From: Gaiellasilicea sp963850995
GTDB lineage: Bacteria > Actinomycetota > Thermoleophilia > Gaiellales > Gaiellaceae
NCBI GenBank assembly: GCA_963850995.1
Contig: CAWKNQ010000013.1
Coordinates: forward strand, 372,001-436,000
Direction of reading: 5' to 3'
DNA length: 64,000 bases
Below the pieces are notes generated by a model that saw only the letters and a program-made list of their open reading frames with translations, was not told the origin of the DNA and made no database searches. A program made the translations under genes and the position numbers. Of this stretch, positions 43,032-51,358 are shown one piece after another (the first letter of the stretch is position 1; each line of letters begins with the position of its first letter).

Positions 43032-44543
43032 TCACCAGGTCGTGGGCTTGCTCGGCGTGCGCACCCATACGTCGAAGAACGTGGTCAGGTCCTGGCCGGA
43101 GACCTCCTCGAAGACCGCTTCGAAGTCGGCGGTGGTTGCGGTCGAGTCGTCGTAGCGCGTGAGCCACTCCTGGCTGGCCGCGAAGAACGTCTCGTCGCCG
43201 ACCTTGACCCGGAGAGCGTGCAGCGTCGCCGCGCCCCGGTCGTAGACCGCGCCATGGAAGAGGCCCAACGGGGCCGGGTCCGCGATTGCCAGGTTCCAGA
43301 ACGGGTCGTCAGCTGGTATCTCCATGACGGCGTCGAAGCTCGCCTGAGCCGAGTCGCCGCCCCTGTCCTCGCTCCACAACCACTCGACGTAGGTGGCCCA
43401 GCCCTCGTTGAGCCAGATGTCCGCCCACCGCTCCGGGCTCACGGCGTTGCCGAACCACTGGTGCGCGAGCTCGTGGACGACGGTGCCCTCCCGTGCCACC
43501 CGCGAGTACACGGGCCGGGTCTGCGACTCGAGCGCGTAGCCGACGGTGTCGTCATCGACGATCGCACCGGCGGAGTTGAACGGGTACGGCACGAACGTCT
43601 CCTCGAGGAAGTCGATCACCTCCGCCTGCAGCGCGAGGCTCGCCTCGGTGGCGGCCGCGTTGGCGGGCGTGAGGTTGTCGTCGACCGCGTCGATGATCGG
43701 CAGCCCGCCGGCCGTCTCGGAGAAGCGCAGGTCGTAGTCACCGACCGAAGCGGTGGTGAGATAGCTGGCCTGCGGGTCGGGGGCGTCCCAGAACCAGGTC
43801 GTCCACCCGCCCTCGGTGACAGGGTCGTGTGCGGGCAGCCCGTTGGCGACCGCGACCTTCCCCTCGGGCACGGTGATCTCGAAGCCGTAGGTCGCCTTGT
43901 CGGTCTGGTGGTCGCTGACCGGGTACCAGGTCATCGAGCCCTCGGGCTCGTTCACCACCATCGCGCCGTCCCGCATGGTCACCCAGCCGTAGAGAGCGCC
44001 CTCGATGTCCACCGGCCGGGTGGTCGCACCACCGTAGGTGACGACGACGCGCGCCGTCTGTCCCTGCTTGATCTTGGGGCGGGGCTGGATCGTGAGCTCC
44101 CAGACGCGGGCCGCGTCGTCCTGCACCTGCCAGTAGGCCGCGCCGTCGACCTCGGCCTCGGCAACAGGCGGCGCCACCTCGCTGGCCTGCTTCCCGTTGA
44201 CGGTGATCGCCTGCACGTCCAGGCCACGCAAATCGAGGTTGAATCGGTCCAGGTCCTGCGTCGCCACCAGGTCGACCGTCGCCACACCGCTCAGCTGGCC
44301 GACAAGCGGCGCCGGAGCGGGCGCCGGCGGCGTGTAGGTCAGGTCGAGGTCGTAGTGCTGGACGTCGTATCCACCGTTGCCGGCGAACGGGAAGTAGGGG
44401 TCGCCCGCACCAGGGGCCCCGGCCGTGTACCTCGGCCCCGGGGGATCGCTCTGGGCGGCCGTCGGACCGGCCGACAGGGCGAGCGCCCCCGTCCCCACCA
44501 GCACTGCTGCCAACGCTCCGGAAACCTGCCTGGGAACACGCAC
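43032..44543 (-). CDS. Secreted M1-family metallopeptidase
   Basis: This exported 503-residue gluzincin starts at the GTG at 44543 with GGAGATCG upstream. A signal peptide (VSGALAAVLVGTGALALSAG) comes first. The N-terminal beta-saddle is YDVQHYDLDLTYTPP; the catalytic motif is VVHELAHQWFG (HExxH) followed 18 residues on by LNEGWATYVEW, as in M1 aminopeptidases. The exopeptidase G-x-M-E-N motif is not clear (LESQTRPVYS lies in its place). It lacks the large C-terminal helical domain of PepN, so it is a short secreted form. Confidence 0.88.
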   Translation of the reverse strand: MRVPRQVSGALAAVLVGTGALALSAGPTAAQSDPPGPRYTAGAPGAGDPYFPFAGNGGYDVQHYDLDLTYTPPAPAPAPLVGQLSGVATVDLVATQDLDRFNLDLRGLDVQAITVNGKQASEVAPPVAEAEVDGAAYWQVQDDAARVWELTIQPRPKIKQGQTARVVVTYGGATTRPVDIEGALYGWVTMRDGAMVVNEPEGSMTWYPVSDHQTDKATYGFEITVPEGKVAVANGLPAHDPVTEGGWTTWFWDAPDPQASYLTTASVGDYDLRFSETAGGLPIIDAVDDNLTPANAAATEASLALQAEVIDFLEETFVPYPFNSAGAIVDDDTVGYALESQTRPVYSRVAREGTVVHELAHQWFGNAVSPERWADIWLNEGWATYVEWLWSEDRGGDSAQASFDAVMEIPADDPFWNLAIADPAPLGLFHGAVYDRGAATLHALRVKVGDETFFAASQEWLTRYDDSTATTADFEAVFEEVSGQDLTTFFDVWVRTPSKPTTW

Positions 44544-44822
44544 GACGATCTCCTCTTCCTCGGGTTCCGACAGACTGACGCCTTGCTGGACGGTCGGCGC
44601 CCGCCGTCGCGGATCCTTTCAAGAAACCGCTTCCAGGTACAGCTTCCCTTAGATCAGTCCACGGGGTGGTGACGCCTCTAAGAGGCGGTTTCAGAACGAG
44701 GCGTTCGCGGCGACGCGTGGCGTCGTACGACTCGAGCAGGGCAGCACATGATGTACCAAAACGGCTAGATCAAGCCAAATCCAAGCGGGCCGCGCACCGG
44801 CGCGTGACACGGTTCGACACCT

Positions 44823-44853
44823 GTCCGCTGGCACGGCGCTGGCACGGATCGAT
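44823..44853 (+). repeat. 31-bp direct repeat, copy 1
   Basis: A 31-base unit starting GTCCGCTGGCACGG recurs at 45303-45333 with one mismatch (T or G at position 27). The unit itself contains two tandem GCTGGCACGG blocks. The copies are exactly 480 bp apart and flank the small membrane protein gene. Confidence 0.7.
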
Positions 44854-44930
44854 GCGAGCCCGTTGCGTCGCGGGGCTCCCCCGCGTCCACGTCCACCCGT
44901 GCACGCGGATGTCGACGCGATCCACCTTGT

Positions 44931-44936
44931 TACGAT
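44931..44936 (+). promoter_or_regulatory. -10 box of a leaderless gene
   Basis: TACGAT fits the -10 consensus, and the expected start point seven bases later is 44943, the first base of the ATG. The -35 region is weak. No Shine-Dalgarno sequence is present. Confidence 0.5.
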
Positions 44937-44942
44937 CGTTGC

Positions 44943-45155
44943 ATGCGGCGACTGCTCGTTGTGTGCATCGTGGCCGTACCGGTATTTCTCGCGCTCGCGC
45001 GCTGGAACGGCGCCGTCGCAGTCTTCTTCGCCATCGCCGTCTTGGCCTACGTTCTCTCGACTCTCTACTGGAAGTTCAGCGCGGAAGACCCCTTCGCCGG
45101 TGCCATCGAGCGGAACGAGGCCGACATCTACCGAGACAGTCGCGAGCACGACTGA
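44943..45155 (+). CDS. Small two-helix membrane protein
   Basis: This 70-residue protein of unknown function has two adjacent hydrophobic helices (LLVVCIVAVPVFLALA and VAVFFAIAVLAYVLSTLYW) and an acidic, polar tail (ERNEADIYRDSREHD). Codon use matches its neighbours. The gene appears leaderless and lies between two direct repeats, upstream of tRNA-Pro. No family is recognised. Confidence 0.55.
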   Translation: MRRLLVVCIVAVPVFLALARWNGAVAVFFAIAVLAYVLSTLYWKFSAEDPFAGAIERNEADIYRDSREHD

Positions 45156-45302
45156 CTCCCTCGATCCATTGACGGGACGACGCTGCTGCCAGGGGCAACG
45201 GCTCTGCCGCTTATGGTCGGCGGCGTGATGCTCGCCGGCGCAGCGCGCCGAGGCGCGGACGCGGCTGCTCGAGGGCGGGCTCGGTGCCGTCGATGCCGAG
45301 CC

Positions 45303-45333
45303 GTCCGCTGGCACGGCGCTGGCACGGAGCGAT
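45303..45333 (+). repeat. 31-bp direct repeat, copy 2
   Basis: This is the second copy of the unit at 44823-44853, with one mismatch. It ends 34 bp before the terminator of tRNA-Pro. The 147 bp between the small membrane gene and this repeat hold no gene I can support. Confidence 0.7.
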
Positions 45334-45366
45334 CCTCGTCGCCTAGCCAGCGAACGCTAGAGACGA

Positions 45367-45392
45367 GAAAGCCCCGCAAACGCGGGGCTTTC
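45367..45392 (-). terminator. Terminator of tRNA-Pro
   Basis: On the minus strand AAAGCCCCGC, loop GTTT, and GCGGGGCTTT form a 10-bp stem ending in a short T run. It starts six bases after the tRNA 3' end, which is a canonical intrinsic terminator layout. Confidence 0.75.
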
Positions 45393-45397
45393 GTTCA

Positions 45398-45472
45398 TCG
45401 GGGCGCCGAGATTCGAACTCGGGACCTCTAGTCCCCCAGACTAGCGCGCTAACCAGGCTGCGCCACGCCCCG
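45398..45472 (-). tRNA. tRNA-Pro (anticodon GGG)
   Basis: This is a 75-nt cloverleaf on the minus strand. The acceptor stem CGGGGCG pairs with CGCCCCG, followed by discriminator A. The anticodon stem CTAGT/ACTAG encloses loop CTGGGGG, so the anticodon is GGG, reading CCC and CCU. The T arm CCGAG-TTCGAAT-CTCGG is canonical. The CCA end is not encoded. Confidence 0.95.
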
Positions 45473-45577
45473 CGACTGTGCGCACGGTAGCAAGCAGGTT
45501 CGCGCCCCGCTCAGGCCCGTGGCGTTACCGTCTCCGCCAGGAAGAGACGCTGCGTCGACGACAACGGAGGTCGGGGA

Positions 45578-45895
45578 ATGCTCGCACGCTTGCACACGCT
45601 CGAGGCGACTCCGGAGCAATACGAAGCCGGGTTCGGGATCGTGCAGAACGACCTGCTCCCCTGGGCGCGGGAGAGCACCGGCTTCTGCGGCGCGATCGGG
45701 CTCGTCGATCGCGACAGCGGCCAGGCGCTCCTGCTCACGCTCTGGGCCGACGAGGAGGCGCGTTCGACGAGCGCGGAAGCGGCCGAGCGGCTCAGCTCCC
45801 TCGCAGCTGCTGCATCCGGCGCCCACAGGGAGTCGATCGCGAACTTCGACGTCAGCCTGTTCGAGGTCGTTCCCGAAGCCGGCACGATCGGCTGA
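45578..45895 (+). CDS. Small ferredoxin-like fold protein (ABM-like), function unknown
   Basis: This 105-residue protein is preceded by GGAGG at good spacing from the ATG. The pattern MLARLHTLEATPEQYEAGFG, then TGFCGAIGLVDRDSGQALLLTLW, then a helix and SLFEVVPEAG is the beta-alpha-beta-beta-alpha-beta layout of dimeric alpha/beta barrels such as antibiotic biosynthesis monooxygenase-like proteins. No active-site residue set is clear. It is convergent with the aminotransferase class V gene. Confidence 0.6.
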   Translation: MLARLHTLEATPEQYEAGFGIVQNDLLPWARESTGFCGAIGLVDRDSGQALLLTLWADEEARSTSAEAAERLSSLAAAASGAHRESIANFDVSLFEVVPEAGTIG

Positions 45896-45924
45896 AGCTC
45901 CCGGTCCTCCGGTAGCGGCGAGGC

Positions 45925-47373
45925 TCAGCCCGAGAACGCGGCGACGAAGCGCATGAAGCGGTAGACGTCGCCGAACGTGGTCGCCAGCCCGAGCGAGACC
46001 CGCACCGCGCCTCCGCTCTCGACGCCGAGCGCCCGCGCAAAGTCGCCGGACGCCGTGAACCCGGCCGGCCGGCGGAGCGCCGCCGGAGGAATGCGGAACG
46101 CGAGCTCCGCGGCACCGGGATTGCAGAAGCAGCCCGTGCGCAGCGAGATGCCGTCGGCCGCGGCACGCCGTTCGACGATGCGGGTGTCGACCAGCCGCCC
46201 GTCCGGGCTCACGAGGTTGAAGGCGATCGTTCCGCCGCGACGGTCGGTCGTCCGCGGCCCGTAGATCTCGACCGCCGGCTTCCCGTTCTCGTGCCGCAGC
46301 GCGGCCAGCTCGTCCAGCAGCCACCCGGTCAGGCAGCGGACGCGCGCGTGAATCGCGTCGACGCCGATCCCGTCGACGAGATCGAGTCCCGGTTCTACCG
46401 CTGCCAGCGAGAGGTAATTGAGCGTGCCGTCCTCGAACCGCGCCTCGCCTTCGGCGTCCGTGTGCCAGTCTCCCTGGACGCTGACCACGCCGATCGTGCC
46501 GCCGGCGAACCAGGGACGGCGCAGTCGGGCCAGCGCCTCCTTGCGCGCGAGCAGGCAGCCGACCCCGGTCGGGTAGCCGAGCAGCTTGTAGAGCGAGATC
46601 GCGACGAAGTCCGGTTGCCACTCGCCGAGATCGAGGCGGTTCGTCGGCACGAACGCCGCGGCGTCGACGAGCACGTCCCAGCCGGCCGCCTGCGCTCGCG
46701 GAACCCACTCGAGCGGGTACTGGATGCCGGTGAAGTTCGACTGCGCCGGGTAGGCGAGCAGGTTCGGGCGGCGGCGGTTCGCGCGACGCAGCCACGAGTC
46801 GAGCAGCTGCTCGTCGACGCGCAGCGAGGGTGGCGTCCCCGGCACGTACGTCGTCGTCGAGCCGGCAGCGCGCGCGAACTCGCGCAGCCCGTTCACCGAG
46901 TTGTGGTTGTCCGACGTGAGCAGGAGGCGGCCGCCGGCGTGAAACGGATAGGCCTCCCCCACGAGCCGGAGCGCGCCGGTGGCGTTGGCCGTGAAGATCA
47001 CGCTGTAGTCCGCCGGCGAGGCATTGAAGAACCGGAGCACCGCGGCGCGGGCCTGCTCGACCAACGCCGTTGCCGCCGCCGAGGTGGGACTGTCCGAGTG
47101 CGGGTTGCCGAGCACAGTGGTCCGGAGCAGATCGAGGTGCCGCTCGAGCTGCGACTCCGCGTAGACGCCCGCGCCCGTGTAGTCGAGGTAGACCTGCCCG
47201 GTCGCGTCCAGTCGCCGATACTCGGTCGCGCGCAGCTCCTCGAGGTGCTGGTGCGACGCGTCGAACGACGGGTATCGGCGGACGAAAGCCACGAACGCGC
47301 GCAGCTCGTCCCCGGGCTCGTAGGCCGGATGGGCGGGCTCGAAGCTCGCCAGGGCAGCCGCGGTTCTCGCCAT
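45925..47373 (-). CDS. Aminotransferase class V/cysteine-desulfurase-like protein (Mo cofactor sulfurase type)
   Basis: This is a 482-residue fold-type I PLP enzyme. It shows YLDYTGAGVYAESQLE at the N-terminus, VIFTANATGALRLVGEAYPF, LVDAAAFVPTNRLDL, the Schiff-base lysine in FVAISLYKLLGYPTGVGCLL and the sulfur-accepting Cys in LRTGCFCNPGAAE. This pattern matches the aminotransferase half of eukaryotic molybdenum cofactor sulfurase more than IscS. It would mobilise sulfur from cysteine; the MOSC domain is absent. No molybdoenzyme genes are nearby, so the acceptor is unknown. Confidence 0.82.
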   Translation of the reverse strand: MARTAAALASFEPAHPAYEPGDELRAFVAFVRRYPSFDASHQHLEELRATEYRRLDATGQVYLDYTGAGVYAESQLERHLDLLRTTVLGNPHSDSPTSAAATALVEQARAAVLRFFNASPADYSVIFTANATGALRLVGEAYPFHAGGRLLLTSDNHNSVNGLREFARAAGSTTTYVPGTPPSLRVDEQLLDSWLRRANRRRPNLLAYPAQSNFTGIQYPLEWVPRAQAAGWDVLVDAAAFVPTNRLDLGEWQPDFVAISLYKLLGYPTGVGCLLARKEALARLRRPWFAGGTIGVVSVQGDWHTDAEGEARFEDGTLNYLSLAAVEPGLDLVDGIGVDAIHARVRCLTGWLLDELAALRHENGKPAVEIYGPRTTDRRGGTIAFNLVSPDGRLVDTRIVERRAAADGISLRTGCFCNPGAAELAFRIPPAALRRPAGFTASGDFARALGVESGGAVRVSLGLATTFGDVYRFMRFVAAFSG

Positions 47374-47411
47374 GTGTGAAACAGGACGGCGCGGGCGCGC
47401 CGCTTCTTCCG

Positions 47412-48218
47412 CTACCGGGCCGAACGGTGGCCGATCTCGGCCGAGACGGCCGCGGCCGTATGCTTGACGGCCGGCCCGTAGCGCTCGATCAGATCGTCCA
47501 TCGAGACCATCGTCCGGTGCACGGCCAGGTTCAGCGCCGCAACGACCTCACCCGAGCGGGAGCGGATCGGCGCCGCGATCGAGCGGAGCCCGTACGCGAG
47601 CTCCTCGTTGTTCACGGCCATGCCCAGTGCACGCACGCGCTCGAGCTCCACCACGAGGGCGGCGCGGTCCGTGATCGTGTTCGGGCCGCGCGCCACGAGC
47701 TCGACGTGGTCGAGGATCTCATCGAGTCGGTCAGGCGGCACGAAGGCGAGCAGCGCCTTGCCCATCGCGGTGCAGTAGGCGGGCAGGCGCGAGCCGACGT
47801 GGAGGTTGAGGTCGATCTCCCGCTGTCCCGAGCGCGACGTACGGCAGCGCTCGATGTAGACGACGTCCGCACCGTCGAGCACGGCCATGTTCGCCGTGAA
47901 CCCGGTCGCGTCGGTCAGTGCCTGCAGATGCGGAACCGAGATCTCGCGGATGTCCATCGAGTTGATCGCCGCGAAGCCGAGGTCGAGCACGCGCGGCCCG
48001 AGCCGGTAGCGCTTCGTCGCCGGATCCTGCTGCAGGTACCCGAGCGCGGTGAGCGTTGCGATGTAGCGATGCGTGGTGCTCCGGCTCAGGCCGAGCTCCC
48101 GGGAGAGCTCGCTGACGCCGATCGTCGAGCGATCGGAGCCGAACGCCGAGAGGATGGCGAGGCCGCGCTCGAGCGACTGCGACCACGTCGCCCGCCGGGT
48201 TGGCAAAACGGCCGTCAT
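47412..48218 (-). CDS. IclR-family transcriptional regulator (PcaR-like)
   Basis: This 268-residue regulator has a winged helix-turn-helix SQSLERGLAILSAFGSDRS to LSRSTTHRYIATLTALGYL and an IclR effector domain (ANMAVLDGADVVYIERCRT, GSRLPAYCTAMGKALLAF). The family includes PcaR/PcaU, which respond to protocatechuate or beta-ketoadipate. It is divergent from the aldehyde dehydrogenase-pca gene set, with a 17-bp inverted repeat between them, so local control of that operon is likely. The effector is inferred from context. Confidence 0.88.
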   Translation of the reverse strand: MTAVLPTRRATWSQSLERGLAILSAFGSDRSTIGVSELSRELGLSRSTTHRYIATLTALGYLQQDPATKRYRLGPRVLDLGFAAINSMDIREISVPHLQALTDATGFTANMAVLDGADVVYIERCRTSRSGQREIDLNLHVGSRLPAYCTAMGKALLAFVPPDRLDEILDHVELVARGPNTITDRAALVVELERVRALGMAVNNEELAYGLRSIAAPIRSRSGEVVAALNLAVHRTMVSMDDLIERYGPAVKHTAAAVSAEIGHRSAR

Positions 48219-48238
48219 CAGGCGCGGGACGCTACCAC

Positions 48239-48255
48239 GTTCCACATGTCGGAAC
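48239..48255. promoter_or_regulatory. Candidate IclR operator
   Basis: GTTCCACATGTCGGAAC has GTTCC and GGAAC arms around seven bases. It lies 21 bp upstream of the iclR start and 64 bp upstream of the aldehyde dehydrogenase start, between divergent genes. The size suits an IclR dimer. Confidence 0.45.
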
Positions 48256-48318
48256 AACGTCTTGTCCTCTCGAACAGGTTGATAGGGTCGGGCCGGTCCG
48301 CAGACGAAGGAGGACGCG

Positions 48319-49794
48319 ATGGAGCTGCAGCAGGAGCGGTCGACACAGGGCCGCCAGTTCATCGGCGGGGAGTGGGTCGACGCCGCCGGCGGGGGCACGT
48401 TCGAGTCGCTCGACCCCTTCACCGGCGAGGTCGTCGCCGACGTCGCCGCCGGCGGCCGCGAGGACGCCGCCCGTGCCGTCGAGGCTGCGCACGCCGCCTT
48501 CGCCGAGTGGTCGACCACGCCCCCGGCCGTGCGCCAGCGCATCTTCCTCCGGGCCGCAGACATCCTCGAGGCGCGACAGGACGAGGTCGTCTCGCTCCTC
48601 GCGCGCGAGACGGGCAGCACCTTCGGCTTCGGGATGTTCCAGGCGCACGTGTTCGTGCCGGGGCTCCTCCGGCAGGCGGCAGCGCTCGCCTATGCGCCGC
48701 TCGGCGAGGTGATCCCCTCCGACACGGGCGCGTTCTCGATGGGCCTGCGCCGCCCGGTCGGGGTCGTCGGCGCGATCGCGCCGTGGAACGCTGCGCTCAT
48801 CCTCTCGGCGCGCTCGATCGCGGCGCCGCTCGCGCTCGGCAACACGGTCGTGCTGAAGCCGTCGGAGCACTCGCCGGTCGTCGGTGGCCTGATCTGGGGC
48901 GAGATCCTCACCGAGGCAGGGCTGCCCGCGGGGGTGCTCAACATCGTCACGCACGCGCCCGGCGAGGCAGGGCCGATCGGCGACGAGCTGGTCGAAAACC
49001 CGCTCGTGCGCCGGCTCAACTTCACCGGCTCGACCGCGACCGGGCGCAAGCTCGCCGAGGCGGCCGGCCGCAACCTCAAGCGGATCCTGCTCGAGCTCGG
49101 CGGCCACAACCCGCTGATCGTGCTCGCCGACGCCGACCTCGAGTACGCGGTGAACGCGACGGCGTTCGGGGCGTTCCTCCACCAGGGCCAGATCTGCATG
49201 TCCGCCCGGAAGATCATCGTCGAGCGCCCGATCGCGGACGCGTTCGTCGAGCAGCTCGCGGCGAAGACGAAGGGGCTGAAGACAGGCGACCCGAAGGAGC
49301 CGGACACGATCATCGGTCCGCTGATCGACGAGAACGCGCTCGAGACCGTCAAGGGTCGCGTCGCGGATGCCGTTGGCAAGGGCGCGAGAGTGCTCGCCGG
49401 CGGCGAGGCGGAGGGGCCGTGCTTCCAGGCGACGCTCCTGGCCGACGTGCCCGACGAGGCCGAGTGTGCGCGGCTGGAGACGTTCGGGCCGGTTGCCTCG
49501 ATCGAGATCGTCGACAGCGCCGACGAGGCGGTCACGCGCGCGAACGCGACTGCGTACGGATTGGCGGCCGGGATCATCACCCAGGACGCTGACCGTGGGC
49601 TCGCGCTCGCGCGGCGGGTCGAGGCCGGAATCGTCCACGTCAACGACCAGCCGGTCGGGGACGAGCCGCAGATGCCCTTCGGCGGCGTCAAGGACAGCGG
49701 CTTCGGCCGCTTCGGCGGCTCCGCGGTCGTCGACGAGTTCACCGAGCTCCGCTGGATCACCGTGCAGAGCGGCCCGCATCCGTTCCCGTTCTGA
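48319..49794 (+). CDS. Aldehyde dehydrogenase (vanillin/benzaldehyde dehydrogenase-like)
   Basis: This NAD(P)-dependent aldehyde dehydrogenase has 491 residues. The cofactor site is GAIAPWNAALILSARSIA and FTGSTATGRKLAEAA; the catalytic Glu is in LLELGGHNPLIVL and the Cys in HQGQICMSARKI. The ICMS context is typical of salicylaldehyde and vanillin dehydrogenases. It is the first gene of the plus-strand set with pcaI, pcaJ, pcaH and pcaG, and the downstream LigM-like demethylase supports vanillin oxidation to vanillate. The substrate is inferred from context. Its TGA overlaps the next ATG. Confidence 0.85.
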   Translation: MELQQERSTQGRQFIGGEWVDAAGGGTFESLDPFTGEVVADVAAGGREDAARAVEAAHAAFAEWSTTPPAVRQRIFLRAADILEARQDEVVSLLARETGSTFGFGMFQAHVFVPGLLRQAAALAYAPLGEVIPSDTGAFSMGLRRPVGVVGAIAPWNAALILSARSIAAPLALGNTVVLKPSEHSPVVGGLIWGEILTEAGLPAGVLNIVTHAPGEAGPIGDELVENPLVRRLNFTGSTATGRKLAEAAGRNLKRILLELGGHNPLIVLADADLEYAVNATAFGAFLHQGQICMSARKIIVERPIADAFVEQLAAKTKGLKTGDPKEPDTIIGPLIDENALETVKGRVADAVGKGARVLAGGEAEGPCFQATLLADVPDEAECARLETFGPVASIEIVDSADEAVTRANATAYGLAAGIITQDADRGLALARRVEAGIVHVNDQPVGDEPQMPFGGVKDSGFGRFGGSAVVDEFTELRWITVQSGPHPFPF

Positions 49795-50642
49795 TGGCCG
49801 AGCTCGTGTCGCTCGCCGAGGCGGTCGAGGAGCTGGTCCACGACGGCGACGTCGTGGCGCTCGAGGGCTTCACGCACCTGATTCCCCACGCAGCCGGGCA
49901 CGAGCTGATCCGCCGCGAACGGCGCGAGCTGACGCTCGTGCGGATGACGCCCGACGTCGTCTACGACCAGCTGATCGGGATGGGCTGCGCCCGGAAGCTC
50001 GTCTTCTCCTGGGGCGGCAACCCCGGCGTCGGCTCGCTGCATCGCTTCCGGGATGCCGTCCAGTCCGGCTGGCCGGCGCCGCTCGAGCTCGAAGAGCACT
50101 CGCACGCGGGGATGGCCGCACGGTACGCCGCCGGCGCGGCGAACCTCCCGTTCGGCGTCCTGCGCGGCTATGCGGGCACCGAGCTCTCGGAGCAGACCGA
50201 GTCGATCGCGGAGATCGTGTGCCCCTTCACGGGCGAGGAGCTCGCGGCCGTGGCGGCGCTCCGACCTGATGTCGGGATCATCCACGCCCAGCAGGCGAAC
50301 GAGGCGGGCGACGTCCAGCTGTGGGGCATCACCGGCGTGCAGAAGGAGGCTGTGTTGGCGGCTCGCCGCGCGATCGTGACCGTCGAGGAAGTCGTCCCTG
50401 AGCTGGAGCTCCGGCCCGGCGGCGTCGTCCTGCCGTCGTGGGCGATCGACGCCGTCTGCGTCGCTCCCGGCGGCGCCCATCCCTCGTACGCACACGGCTA
50501 CTACGACCGCGACAACGCCTTCTACGTCGAATGGGACGGGATCAGCCGCGACCGCGAGACCTTCCTCGAGTGGATGCGACGGCACGTCCTCGAGACCGTG
50601 GACGTGGACGAGTACCACGCCTCGCTGCAGGTGGCCGCGTGA
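49794..50642 (+). CDS. pcaI: CoA transferase subunit A (3-oxoadipate CoA-transferase type)
   Basis: This 282-residue CoA-transferase family I protein has DGDVVALEGFTHLIPHAAGHE, LVFSWGGNPGVGSLHRF and VDVGIIHAQQANEAGDVQLWG. Length and composition resemble glutaconate or 3-oxoadipate CoA transferase alpha chains. With subunit B next and protocatechuate dioxygenase after it, the 3-oxoadipate role (succinyl-CoA to 3-oxoadipyl-CoA) is the best reading. Decarboxylation and lactone steps (pcaB, pcaC, pcaD) are not in the window. Confidence 0.8.
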   Translation: MAELVSLAEAVEELVHDGDVVALEGFTHLIPHAAGHELIRRERRELTLVRMTPDVVYDQLIGMGCARKLVFSWGGNPGVGSLHRFRDAVQSGWPAPLELEEHSHAGMAARYAAGAANLPFGVLRGYAGTELSEQTESIAEIVCPFTGEELAAVAALRPDVGIIHAQQANEAGDVQLWGITGVQKEAVLAARRAIVTVEEVVPELELRPGGVVLPSWAIDAVCVAPGGAHPSYAHGYYDRDNAFYVEWDGISRDRETFLEWMRRHVLETVDVDEYHASLQVAA

Positions 50643-51358
50643 GCGCGACCGCAACGTTCACGGCCGACGAGATGATGGCCGTCGCCGCCGCGCGGCTCCT
50701 GCGGGACGGGATGGTCTGCTTCGTCGGCATCGGCCTGCCGTCCGAAGCGGCGAACCTCGCGCGACGGACGAGCGCGCCGGGGCTCGTGCTCGTCTACGAG
50801 AGCGGGACGATTGGGGCCAAGCCCACTCGGCTGCCGCTCTCGATCGGCGACGGCGAGCTCGCCGAGACCGCCGACGCGGTCGTCTCGGTGCCGGAGATCT
50901 TCGCCTACTGGCTGCAGGCGGGCCGGATCGACGTCGGCTTCCTCGGCGCCGCGCAGATCGATCGCTACGCGAACCTGAACAGCACCGTGATCGGATCCTA
51001 CGACCACCCCGATGTCCGGCTGCCGGGCGCGGGCGGCGCACCGGAGATCGCTTCCTCCGCCCGCGAGGTGTTCGTCATGCTCCGCCAGAGCCCGCGGACG
51101 TTCGTCGACCGGCTCGACTTCCGGACGACGCCCGGCACGGCCGTGTCGACGGTCGTCACCGACCTCGGCATCCTCGAGCCTCGGGGAGCCGACCGGGAAT
51201 TGACGCTGACGGCCGTGCACCCCGGAGTCGAGGCGGATCAGGCGCGGGAGGCGACCGGCTGGGAGCTGCGCGTCGCCGACGACCTCGGCGTCTCGACGGC
51301 GCCGACCGAGACCGAGCTGACTGCGCTTCGTGCGCTGCGGGCCGAGGGCGAGCGGTGA
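50639..51358 (+). CDS. pcaJ: CoA transferase subunit B (3-oxoadipate CoA-transferase type)
   Basis: This 239-residue beta subunit starts at a GTG that overlaps the pcaI stop. The catalytic glutamate that forms the CoA thioester is in LVLVYESGTIG, and GIGLPSEAANLARR is the CoA-binding loop. VDVGFLGAAQIDRYANLNST is also conserved. Its stop overlaps the pcaH start by four bases, so translation is coupled along the operon. Confidence 0.82.
   Translation: MSATATFTADEMMAVAAARLLRDGMVCFVGIGLPSEAANLARRTSAPGLVLVYESGTIGAKPTRLPLSIGDGELAETADAVVSVPEIFAYWLQAGRIDVGFLGAAQIDRYANLNSTVIGSYDHPDVRLPGAGGAPEIASSAREVFVMLRQSPRTFVDRLDFRTTPGTAVSTVVTDLGILEPRGADRELTLTAVHPGVEADQAREATGWELRVADDLGVSTAPTETELTALRALRAEGER

Larger units (their letters stand above)
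44544..44942. other. 399-bp intergenic region
   Basis: It contains the upstream region of the M1 peptidase gene on the left and the promoter of the small membrane gene on the right. The first copy of a 31-bp direct repeat (44823-44853) lies inside. No gene is supported. Confidence 0.5.

Noticed and set aside
45156..45302. Possible small gene between the membrane protein gene and the repeat
   Set aside because: Short frames have no ribosome-binding sequence or recognisable pattern.
44823..45333. Prophage or integron attachment sites at the 31-bp repeats
   Set aside because: No integrase is nearby, the interval is only 480 bp, and the repeat does not overlap the tRNA 3' end.
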